The translations under genes and the position numbers were made by a program. The notes under the pieces are model-generated. The model saw nothing but the letters and a program-made list of their open reading frames with translations. It was not told the DNA's origin and made no database searches. A stretch of DNA of 17,911 nucleotides from Rhizopus sp. PT2906 (lineage: Eukaryota; Mucoromycota; Mucoromycetes; Mucorales; Rhizopodaceae), in the NCBI GenBank assembly GCA_025529335.1, contig JAMYHX010000675.1, positions 1 through 17,911 on the forward strand. The letters are read 5' to 3'. Below are positions 1 through 7,991 of the stretch, in pieces. The number at the start of each line of letters is the position of its first letter. The stretch's first letter is position 1.

Positions 1-30
1 ACATGAATTTTGTTCTCACCATGGATGTAT

Positions 31-851
31 TTATTTTCGATCACAGGCGAATTTACTTTCCGGAAAGAGTGTATAACTTTGCCTTTTCAAGGAATTTATG
101 TGAGTTTGGTATTTCGGCACATACTTTGCTATGTTTTCTACAACGGTCTCTATGAAAAAGTAAGCAAATCTAGCAAGCATTTTTGCAAAAATTACTAATA
201 GTCTGTTACCTATGTATTCATCTTTCAATACGTATAATTCTCGATAGCGGCTGTTTGAGCCTCTTTCCCTTTTTCTGATGACTAGTGAATTCATAAAATG
301 GATGCCTTTCTTTGAACACCATGTCGCAAAGGCTGCTTCCGATTTTTTACGCATGCAATCAGTTTTTGTTATAACCAACTCGTAAATTTCACTCGTGGCA
401 ACTCTTTTGAGACAATAAGCACTTTCATTTGGTGTGTCAACGGTGGTAACGTACACTTCGTTTAAAAATGCAATGGCTTGCAATTCTGAAACTGTATTTA
501 TAGACATTCTGATGTTAAAACAGTATGTAGAATAAAATGCATAGCATATACAACACTTACTAAGTTCAGAGTCTTTTTTTTTCTGGTTCAGCATAGTTTG
601 AAGTTGAATGTTTAATTGTATACCGTTTGAAAAAAAACGGATCGCTCCGAATTCGCGTCAAAGATACTAAAACTGGTCTTCTAGGATCGGTCTCATAGCA
701 TACGTCAAAGGAGTCAAAATCAGCAATCTTTTTCGAGAGCCTTGCTACATTTTCTTCATTATATTCTTCAGAGAAGAACATACAAATAGCTTGCTCGCAT
801 GTTATATTCATTTTTTGGGTTAAAAAGGAGGCAATTTTTTGCACCGGCGGT
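31..851 (-). pseudogene. Unrecognised protein remnant downstream of the YR gene, frame broken at an A9 tract
   Basis: Two minus-strand open stretches lie head to tail. One runs from about 851 down to 566 and includes the peptides TQKMNITCEQAICMFFSEEY and DSFDVCYETDPRRPVLVSLT. The other runs from 594 down to 31 and includes SELQAIAFLNEVYVTTVDTP and MRKKSEAAFATWCSKKGIHF. The frame changes at an A9 tract (minus-strand sense) at about 574-582, where loss of one A would join the two. A plausible intron follows it: donor GTAAGT just after GAACTTA, acceptor AATACAG, about 71 nt. Composition is that of a real protein (mixed, with charged and hydrophobic segments) but I recognise no domain. It could be a second protein of the YR element or an older host gene fragment. 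The ATG at 1015 in this frame lies inside the YR gene and is probably not the start. Confidence 0.4.
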
Positions 852-1925
852 TCACACTGATAGTAACGTTGGCGAAACGAAGACAAAGGATGTGGTTCTG
901 TTTTCGGTAACATCACCAAAAAGCCTGTTGGCCATTTCTCGTCCTCGCTTATGTTGGTCATGCAGCTTGTAATAGTAATCTTCGAAAGTATTTGACTTGG
1001 GGCTCCAGTTTGCATGCAGCTTTATCTGATCGATCTCTGGTCCCATTGTAACAGCCTTGGTACTGGAAGCTGACCGAATTGAGTGGACGGTGAACCTATC
1101 TGTGTCGATGCCTGCTTCATCCATAACCCCTTTCAGCCAGGAAGCAACTGTGGCTGGCTTAACCGATTGCCATGTATTCAGGTTGTCTTGTGTCATATTC
1201 GTCAAGAAAAGCGTGTGGTCTTGCGATATATGACTTCGCTGATTTTTGGTGAATGAATAGAATGTCCAAAGTGTGTGCACCGGACTGGCCTCCATATTTT
1301 CAATCGCGCCTAGTTTTGATTGTTTGGATCGTAGTTCTTTTGGGTTTCTTGCTGTTAAAGTTACACCTAATGGCTCACCTTCAACACCTTCTTTCATCTG
1401 GAATTTGGCATCCCTAAACTGTAATGTGCCCATATCCGATCTTGGTCTCCACCTGGTCGCGATGGTTAAAAGGGTTAATGTCTTCAGCTGTAACTTGCTC
1501 ATGTTCAATTCCGAAGTCGATCCCCACGACAATGTAGCTTGTATCAGTACCTTGACATCATAGATTTCTTGCGTGCTGTTTGGTAATTTCTCTTCCCTCC
1601 TTCTTGCTTCAAAATATTTATTTACTTACGGAATAATAGAGTACGTGACTTGGCCCCTTGGTGGAGTGAACCAGCCGACTGTTGCAGGTGATACCAGGTG
1701 ACGAGGAGGAGACTGGGATGGTGTTCGAACGTGATTTCTTCTAATGTTTTTATTCTGGTTCTTTGTGCGCGCTCTTTTCAGCTTTGCTTCAATAGTATGT
1801 GCTAGTATTTCGGTATCATGTTGGAAGGTGAAGAGTTTTGCAAGGTCATTAATAAAACCATCAAGTTGGCCTGTTGTGTTCAGTTTTGTTATTGTAAAAA
1901 GGCAGCTAAGTCGATGGCTTGCGAA
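852..1925 (-). pseudogene. Tyrosine recombinase (DIRS/Crypton-like transposon integrase), interrupted by one in-frame stop
   Basis: The minus-strand frame is open from 1925 to the stop at 852 except for a single TAA at 1626-1628. The C-terminal part (about 257 codons after that stop) is a tyrosine-recombinase catalytic domain. It shows the first arginine in TIATRWRPRSD, the HxxR box in VHSIRSA, the tryptophan in ANWSPKS in place of the second histidine, and the tyrosine in EDYYYK. The tetrad R-HxxR-W-Y is therefore complete. The part before the stop is basic (KLKRARTKNQNKNIRRN) and could be DNA binding. Enzymes of this family cut and rejoin DNA through a 3'-phosphotyrosine and move DIRS, Ngaro and Crypton elements. 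No reverse transcriptase or RNase H is seen nearby, so the choice between a Crypton and a DIRS remnant stays open. No ATG begins the long frame; the first ATG, at 1502, sits at the start of the catalytic domain. A 27 nt GTAAGT...AAG stretch spans the stop but is too short for a credible intron. Confidence 0.75.
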
Positions 1926-2121
1926 TTAGATTCTTTATTAAGAAGAGCTGAATATTGTTAAAATAAGACGCGTAAGCGTTTTATAGGGGTAGAGAATCTA
2001 TGACTGCTATTTATACTACTGTCGTCAATGTGAATATTGTTGTCAGTATGCTTATTACTATTCTCATCAGATGAGATAGAGAAATGTAAAGTAGAATGTA
2101 TGCTCTACTGTAAGATTATAC
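1926..2121. other. Spacer between the YR remnant and the unknown 2122-3296 gene
   Basis: AT-rich DNA with several stops in all frames near the upper edge of the YR frame (minus-strand TAA TAA at about 1935-1940). It contains an ACGCGT at about 1968. No gene is seen. No terminal repeat marking an element boundary could be recognised here. Confidence 0.4.
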
Positions 2122-3296
2122 TTAAGTTGTTATAATGATTATCTCATCAAACACGTCATGGCCGATGCAGGACGGGAAGTTGACTTCAAACTGTTGTTGT
2201 ACAACAAACGTTTTTTGCCGACATATACAATTGTAGAGAAGACCAGATACTTGTATGATCCATGTTTGAGCACTGTCTGCACTGTTGATGGCATTAAATA
2301 AATTTGCAGTGCTTATTCTTCCCTCTCGAATAAGTTCCCCACGATCGTGTTGTACTTTTTCTTTTGGGAAATTGCTTAGACAACATTCAAAATTACAAAG
2401 ATCAAACTCTTGATCATTGAAGGTGTAGATAAAACGAATATCCACTTTAAAGCCTTTAAGATTCGAATGATCACCTCCGTAAACACGTTCCTTTTCTTTG
2501 GTTGAATTATCAGATATTGAATCCGCTGGCTTCAGCTGAATCACGTTGCCGTTGACACTGGATAGTTTCTGGAATAAGGCCAAACAAATTAAATAAGTAA
2601 AATAACCTTCAACTAGTTTCTCTGGGCATTTCGGATTCAAAATGTGCTGCTGGTTTTGTTGAGTGTCTGATACAGTCACGAGCAACTTGTAAGTATTATA
2701 ATCTACGTCATTAACCTCCTTCATCGCGCACAGCCTATCAAGATACTTTCTTGCACCTCGCAATCCTCCGTCGTTCAGGCAATTTGCAGCAATATAGGAC
2801 CATTTCTCCTTCAGATTAGAGCTTATTGTGGATATTTTCAATTTATACTTCGCATACTTTGCTTTTATTTTGTCCCACTCTTCTTCCGTAAATAGACTGG
2901 ACTGCTCTTCTCTGTCTTCAGCGATCAAGTTCACTATGCCCGATAAGCCAATAGTCATTTTCTTTCTTTCTAATGGCGACAGGGTATCTTTTGGTGTATA
3001 TCTTTCATGTAGCTCTTCTCCATCTAAAAATATTGTCTTTAAAATTGGTACTGATTTTATTCTTCTTTTATCTTCTTCTAGTTGCAAGTTTTTGTCGGAA
3101 CAGATAGAGGATACGTTACTGTTGATTTCTTCAGTGAGCTCTTGGTCAACTTTTTTCATCGTAACGTAGCGAATTTTTTTTTCTCATTCGTTGGTCGAGT
3201 TGATCCGTGCCTTCTTGAAGGCGGGGAAATCTCAGGATCATTCCATATTTTACAATATGCTGCCTCTCCTTCACGACTCTGCAAATAGTCCGTCAT
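2122..3296 (-). CDS. Mucoromycete-type protein of unknown function, possible nuclease-like fold, N-terminus offset by an A9 frameshift
   Basis: The main frame (ATG at 3159, stop at 2122) gives 345 residues. Just upstream, another frame starts at the ATG at 3296 (MTDYLQSREGEAAYCKIWND) and stops at 3156 after 46 residues. The two are offset by one base at an A9 tract (minus sense) at about 3174-3182, so the natural protein is probably about 390 residues, starting at 3296. Residues 95-150 are helical and charged. Residues 235-290 read GFKVDIRFIYTF, then FDLCNFECCLSNF, then a polar stretch with HDRGELIREG. The order Asp in a beta strand, then Glu at the end of the next strand, recalls PD-(D/E)XK-like folds, but the E-X-K lysine is absent and this is inference only. 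I associate similar proteins with multi-copy mucoralean families. No function is assigned. The A9 tract may be a true frameshift, a sequencing error or a slippage site. Confidence 0.55.
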
Positions 3297-3350
3297 TTTG
3301 CATGCAAAACCTGCTACAGCATTGTTTTTGATAAATTTTGTTTGTTATGA

Positions 3351-3698
3351 ATTGCTACAAGCTTATCTAAATCATTCCATTTTTCAATCTCGAATTTGTC
3401 AAAGACGGTAGCAACAGTCGCAGATATGGAGTGTCTTGTAAAGGATAATACAGTTCAATTAGGCAATTACGCATCCACTATTCTTTATAAAATGAAAATA
3501 ATGGAGGAGGCCGTTGGAGATACCTTGGATCCTATTGATATCACCATCTTTGACCTTGAGAGTACTAATGATAAAAATACGAAGTTAAGAGATCTCGTAA
3601 ACGGTGGTCTTTATGATAGCGTCAAAAAACAAAATGGAAAAACTATAAAAAATTTTATTAATCAATATGGCAAAACAGGCTTTTCGCTGACTTATTGA
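3351..3698 (+). CDS. Short hypothetical protein, unrecognised
   Basis: The frame is open from 3351 to the stop at 3696-3698. The first ATG is at 3426 (MECLVKDNTVQLGNY), giving 90 residues and ending INQYGKTGFSLTY. The composition looks coding (charged helix MKIMEEAVGDTLDPIDITIF) but no family is recognised. It diverges from the unknown gene on the other strand, whose probable ATG is at 3296, 130 bp away. The frame has no ATG before 3426, so it may be an internal exon or the surviving end of a larger gene. An (ATA)n-like stretch follows the stop at about 3699-3716. Confidence 0.35.
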   Translation: MATSLSKSFHFSISNLSKTVATVADMECLVKDNTVQLGNYASTILYKMKIMEEAVGDTLDPIDITIFDLESTNDKNTKLRDLVNGGLYDSVKKQNGKTIKNFINQYGKTGFSLTY

Positions 3699-3718
3699 TA
3701 ATAATAATAATAATAGTG
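3699..3718. repeat. Short ATA/ATAATA microsatellite
   Basis: About six ATA/TAA units directly after the TGA of the 3426-3698 frame. Confidence 0.7.
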
Positions 3719-3787
3719 ATGATAAAGTTTAAATTAAAGACACAAAGGTTGAATTGTTTATTAGATTCAATGACTTAATATGCTGCT

Positions 3788-4010
3788 TATATATACTCAA
3801 TTGCAATATCAGGATTTGTTTTGGGTTGCCATTTCACAATAGGTATTTTATCCATTTGAACTTGACCTTTGTTTAGAATGCTTTAACACTTTCTTGAATA
3901 GGGCACATCAATGACTGTAAGATGCTGACTTATTACATAATTGACTCCCTCTCTTATAACACTTTCAAGCTACTCTTGGATTGCTTTCAGAAAATCATCA
4001 AGATAGATAA
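3788..4010 (-). pseudogene. Degenerate coding remnant of unknown family
   Basis: Reading the minus strand from about 4010 to the stop at about 3788 gives protein-like sequence: YLDDFLKAIQE, stop, LESVIREGVNYVISQHLTVI, then DVPYSRKC, stop, SILNKGQVQMDKIPIVKWQP and NPDIAIEYI. Two in-frame stops interrupt it and a TGA lies just before. Its texture matches the other unknown proteins in the left block, and it lies between those genes and the shortened end of the nucleoporin gene. It bears no resemblance to the missing nucleoporin C-terminus. The family is not recognised. Confidence 0.35.
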
Positions 4011-4076
4011 CTCATGAAAGAAACAAAGAAAAGATATTGTCCTTTGTTCAAATTAGTCTTATTAAAAAAAAAAGGT

Positions 4077-6158
4077 TTAGAGTGTGGGGTAAATGGTGAG
4101 CAATTTCATGTACTGATCAATTATTGGTGTTAGTTCATCAGCAACATACGTTCCAAGGAACTTTCTAATTAGCTTTTCAAAGTCTATAGTCGCGCTCCCA
4201 TCCAAACTAATGTATACTAATATTATAAACAAGCTTTTAGAACACAAAAGACATATAAGTGCAATTTATGTTACCTATATCACCAACACTTGGATTTTGC
4301 TTCCTTGAGTATTGAAGAAAGCCATAGTACGCAAATACTATAGCAAAGTGAACAGCTTCAAATCTAAATGCTTCATATTCGTACAAAAAGCCAACAGCCT
4401 ATTTGTTTTTTGATTTATAAAGATTATCTTGTTATTTTGATCAAACTTACCCTTTCAAACTGCAAAGATAATAAAAGAATGGTGAAATAGCTCCAAGGAT
4501 TCAACCTTTCAGGATCAAAATAAGATGGCCCTTTTGCATTTAGTGATTCTTGCAGATCGCGTAGTCTGTATTGTTCATGAGTATATAATTCTCTAAAGGG
4601 CCGTTCACGAATAAAAGAGAGATGTAACCAGAGATAGTCTTCCTTTGTTTTCATTTGAATAGGTTTATCCATTTCACATCGACCAATGATCTTGTAAAGT
4701 AATTTTTTATAAGGATCATACTTTTCAATGCCATATTCCATCTGTTGATACTCTGATAGAATCGTCTTTTGGTTGTCATCAGATAAACTAGTTTATATCA
4801 TTCAGTACCTCTCTCTCTCTTTCTTTGTTTTGTATAAAGAAAAAACTTACAGCCTACTTGGAGATGAAAGATATTCCTTGAGATAAGAAGGAAAGTTGGG
4901 TGATAAATAAAACAAATCTTGCTTGTTTTCAACAAATTCAAGAGCAATGTCTTCACGTCCAATTCTCATCAAGAGATACAAATAGAGCCAAATAGGCATA
5001 TCGCTTTGTAATTCAAGATTTGGCTCAGTCCAATTGTTACTAGCATTCTTGTACATGAACTGGATATAGGCAAGAAGACGACGACTTTGGGAAGGTATAC
5101 CGCCCACTTTAACCTGTGTTGCATACTTGATCAATACATCATCAATGCCTTGAAGATATCTAATATCGAAGATCAGCCAGAGTGTCATCCTGTCTTTATT
5201 CTTACCTTTGCTCTAACCAGCTTTTGGCAGCTTGAACTAAATGCTGAGTCATGCCATAGATTTCGGATGGTTTAGGGTGTATGGCTTTATTGAATATACC
5301 TTGAAAGTTGTTGGCGGTGAAATAACAGAGTATATCCCATGCATCGTCAACGCATCTTCTTTGTGCCTATTTCATGCTCTATTAGAACCCTTGCTTTAAA
5401 TATAAATCTTATTTTACCTTTGCCAAATCTGTATGCTTCTTCAACTGTCTCAGCTTTTCAATCAGAGGGAATGGCTCTGACAACATTCGGCTTTGGTTTA
5501 GGTCTCGTATAACAGTTGCATAGGACACAATTTTGTCTTCAGGAACTGTGATTTTGGTTTGATGATTTAGTGTTGTTGCTTTTTGTTGAGTCTTCTTATC
5601 GGATGCGTTGCTTAGATACTCTTTCATCTCTTTTGTCAGCTAATATATAACAAATTTATTATATTTCTTTAGATTGTAGTCATATCTATTGTTACCTTTT
5701 CCCTTGCTTCCCTTATTGTCTCTTTTGTGATCTTTTCATGCTTTTGCCGTAAATAAGACTAATAAGAAGTGAGTGATGGTCTCTTTTTCGTGTTGTGATA
5801 GAGTGTACCATTATACCTCAATATCCGTGCTTTTTATTATTTCTGAAGGTTTGAATAAAGTCACTGATTCTATCTTTCGCAAGTTGTCATCAATCTCTCG
5901 AACATTAACACCACCCTGAGCTAAAAAGTATTGACTATATTGATTATTAGAATCAAACACGCAATTATTTTCTCCCAATCTTTATTTTTACGCTGTTGGA
6001 TCAAGTGATTGTTGTTGACTGAACTTTGAATAAAGTAGATTAGATTCATCAACAAGCTGATTCAAGTCAAGTTCAAGTGAAGACACTTCATTCTTTCCCG
6101 TATTTTGTATCAAGTTTTGTGATTTATGTAAAAGCTTTTCAAATGTTTTCAAAGACAT
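4077..6158 (-). CDS. NIC96: Nup93/Nic96-like nucleoporin, C-terminally shortened
   Basis: Nup93 (yeast Nic96) is a linker scaffold protein of the nuclear pore inner ring. Nine exons were deduced (minus sense): 6158-5992, 5934-5817, 5758-5696, 5639-5418, 5366-5206, 5159-4851, 4787-4451, 4398-4275 and 4216-4077. All junctions are GT-AG and frame-consistent, giving 546 residues. Family landmarks in order are QYFLAQGGVNVREIDDNL with DIESYLRQKHEKI (N-terminal part), DMPIWLYLYLLMRIGREDIA, SPSRLLSDDNQ, YDPYKKLLYKIIGRC with EDYLWLHLSFI, and LNPWSYFTILLLSLQFERAV. Nup93 proteins are usually about 800-850 residues. This one stops (LLTIYPTL) at roughly human residue 535, so about the last third of the alpha-solenoid is missing. 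An intact ORF to that point argues for expression, but it could be a truncated paralogue or a gene cut by repeat insertion at its 3' end. The start at 6158 gives a typical short helical N-terminus. An ACGCGT box lies at 6196-6201, about 40 bp upstream of the ATG. Confidence 0.85.
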
Positions 6159-6195
6159 GTGTCGTTTGAAAGAAATTCAACAAGCACACAACTCT

Positions 6196-6201
6196 ACGCG
6201 T
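6196..6201. promoter_or_regulatory. ACGCGT (MluI cell-cycle box-like) upstream of the nucleoporin gene
   Basis: The perfect palindrome ACGCGT lies 38 bp upstream of the ATG at 6158. In yeasts this is the MBF (MCB) site of G1/S genes. A single six-base site can occur by chance, so the regulatory role is only a possibility. The spacer 6159-6393 has no gene. Confidence 0.25.
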
Positions 6202-6378
6202 TTATTTATTTCGGGCATTCAAAAAAATTTTGCCCATTCTCTGCACAAGTTATTCTAACCTTGTATAATACACAGCGTTTTGTTTAGTCAAGTAACACCT
6301 TCACAAGGTATAAAGTATTTCTTTTTTTGGGTATGAAGTGGGGACTTTATTATATATATACAAATATGAATAAATGCT

Positions 6379-6384
6379 TTTATT
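6379..6384 (-). terminator. AATAAA polyadenylation signal of the eL8 gene
   Basis: The minus-strand hexamer AATAAA begins about 10 bases after the eL8 stop codon and is followed by AT-rich DNA (TATATATATAATAAAG), as expected of a compact fungal 3' end. Confidence 0.45.
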
Positions 6385-6393
6385 AAAACGAAC

Positions 6394-7414
6394 TTATTGA
6401 CGAGCAGCAATTTCCTTGGCAGCAAGAGCAGCACGCTTAGCCATCTTGGCGTTGGACTTGGGGCCCATAACACCACCACCCCAGTGACGACGGGTTTCTT
6501 CCCACTTGTCAGTGAAGTTGGACTTGACGGCAGAGACGACAGTAGCCAATTCAGCCTTATCAGCATCAGAGACTTCAGTCAAGGCAACGGCAGTAGCAGT
6601 CTTCTTGTGGACAAGAGTACCGAGACGAGCCTTGCCCTTGACAATACAGTAAGGAACACCCATCTTACGGCAAAGGGCAGGAAGCCAGAGAACCAATTCA
6701 ATAGGGTCAACATCGTCAGCAATAACAACCAATTGAGCCTTCTTGTTTTCAATCAAGGCAGTGATGTGGTTGATACCGTACTTGACAACGAGAGGCTTGT
6801 CAGTCTTGGGAACTTCCTTCTTTTCAGCCTTGGCAGCAGCAATAGCACGAAGACGTTCGCGCTTTTCTTGCTTGCTTTCAGGTCTGTACTTGTGCAACAA
6901 CTTGAAGAGTTGAGTAGCAGTGTTCTTGTCCAAGACTTGAGTGAATTGGTTGAGAGCAGGAGGAACCTTGAGACGTTGGTACAAGATCTTCTTTTGACGT
7001 TGAAGACGAACATAGTGGGGCCACTTGACGAAACGGGTAACATCACGCTTGGGTTGAACATCTTGACCAATACCAAAGTTCTTGGGAGTCTTTTCAATCA
7101 AGGGGTTGGCAGTAGCTTTGGTAGTTTGCTTGCCCTTAATGGGATAAGGAGCAGGGGCAACTTTCTTTCCAGTAGACTTCTTGGTAGCAGGCTGTCATTG
7201 AGTGATAAGAGTTTGATCAGATTCAAATTTCTTTTAGAAAATTCACAACTCTGATAAAACTACACCCTAGCAATTGATACTGACACATATAGCGCAAGTA
7301 TCAATTCAGCCTTTTTATACAAATCAACTCATCTCTTTTAACAAGAGGATGTGTCGTGGATGTATAATATAAAGTGCATGTTTATCGCTGATAAAAAAAA
7401 CACAAACTTACCAT
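6394..7414 (-). CDS. RPL8: 60S ribosomal protein L7a (eL8)
   Basis: This is a large-subunit ribosomal protein that binds rRNA and stabilises the 60S core. Exon 1 is just the start codon (7414-7412), followed by donor GTAAGT. A 220 nt intron (7411-7192) ends in ACAG. Exon 2 (7191-6394) reads PATKKSTGKKVAPAPYPIKG and onward, giving 266 residues, the usual eL8 length. Diagnostic motifs are EKTPKNFGIGQDVQPKRD, TRFVKWPHYVRLQRQKKILY, LKVPPALNQFTQVLDKNTAT, HKYRPESKQEKRERL and ENKKAQLVVIADDVDPIELV, followed by LPALCRKMGVPYCIVKGKAR of the L7Ae fold. Codon use is strongly biased to C/G-ending codons, unlike its neighbours, as expected of a very highly expressed gene. That bias also produces a long antisense open frame that is not a gene. 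The coiled-coil gene is divergent from the same 577 bp spacer. Confidence 0.97.
7272..7306 (-). other. Hairpin inside the first eL8 intron, candidate intronic RNA structure
   Basis: A perfect 10 bp inverted repeat (AATTGATACT at 7272-7281, AGTATCAATT at 7297-7306) encloses a 15 nt loop, in the middle of the 220 nt intron. A second, weaker stem-loop (ATCAGA/TCTGAT) lies nearer the 3' splice site. Ribosomal-protein introns often host snoRNAs, but no clear box C/D pair or H/ACA hinge is present, so no snoRNA is called. It could simply shorten the distance between splice sites. Confidence 0.35.
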
Positions 7415-7991
7415 GGATGTTAACGGATGGATGGATGGATGTAAAAGAGAAGAGAGAGAGATTAGATGAGCTCAATCCTCCTTTTTGCGTTTGCTTCTAG
7501 TCTGATTCAATTACCGACAGCCTCTCATTGGCCAATGTTGACTGCACTAAAATTTAACAAAAAATAAAACAAATAGCCCATTTCTATAAAGAAAAGCATC
7601 CTGCACACATTTTCGCTTCAAAGCAGAGAGAGGCACATTGTTTACACTGGTATCTATCGCTTTATTTTTCTGATCTAAAGAAGATGTCCAAATTATATCT
7701 TAGAAACGTATTGAAATTCGTTTATATAAAAAAGGAAGTAAGTATTGATTACATAAGATACCATCCTATTGCATTCTCGATAAAGGGGAGATTCTGGGAA
7801 CAGTTTCCCAGCTGTGTCTCTTTTTCTCTCTTGAGGCGTACGCGGTATGTCTGTGCATGAAGCTATCATTGTGAAACAATAGGCAAGAGCATTGATTTGT
7901 TCCATTTGTTCCCATAATATTCCCGCCCAAAAAAAAAATAGCCTACATCTGTCACACACCTAATTTCATCTTTCTTTTTCTTCTATTTTAC
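7415..7991. promoter_or_regulatory. Divergent promoter region between eL8 and the coiled-coil gene
   Basis: This is 577 bp with no credible gene. It holds a (GGAT)n/AG-rich leader next to the eL8 start (about 7423-7470), a palindromic CCAAT box ATTGGCCAAT at 7527-7536, and a TATAAA-like CTATAAAG at about 7584-7590. The A/C-rich and T/C-rich ends fit 5' leaders of opposite transcripts. Confidence 0.5.
7527..7536. promoter_or_regulatory. Palindromic CCAAT box (ATTGGCCAAT)
   Basis: Two overlapping CCAAT cores face in opposite directions, 113 bp upstream of the eL8 ATG and 455 bp upstream of the coiled-coil gene ATG. CCAAT is the site of the HAP/NF-Y complex. Position and symmetry suit a bidirectional promoter, but occupancy is inferred. 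Confidence 0.45.

Noticed and set aside
1599..1629. 27 nt GTAAGT...AAG intron removing the stop in the YR gene
   Set aside because: Too short for splicing by comparison with the 46-76 nt introns elsewhere in the window, and it lacks a branch site.
4140..4176. 37 nt GTATGT...CAG candidate intron with CTAAC near the end of the nucleoporin gene
   Set aside because: Removal leads straight to a stop codon and does not recover the missing C-terminus.
6397..7254. 285-codon plus-strand open frame over the eL8 gene
   Set aside because: It is the exact antisense of a gene with strongly C/G-ending codons, which removes stops from the opposite frame. It has no family resemblance.
7192..7411. Box C/D or H/ACA snoRNA in the eL8 intron
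   Set aside because: CTGA words and a terminal ACA occur, but there is no proper C box, no C/D terminal stem and no ANANNA hinge between two pocketed hairpins.
7693..7959. 88-residue minus frame in the divergent promoter
   Set aside because: No family resemblance or splice support, and it covers the leader of the coiled-coil gene.
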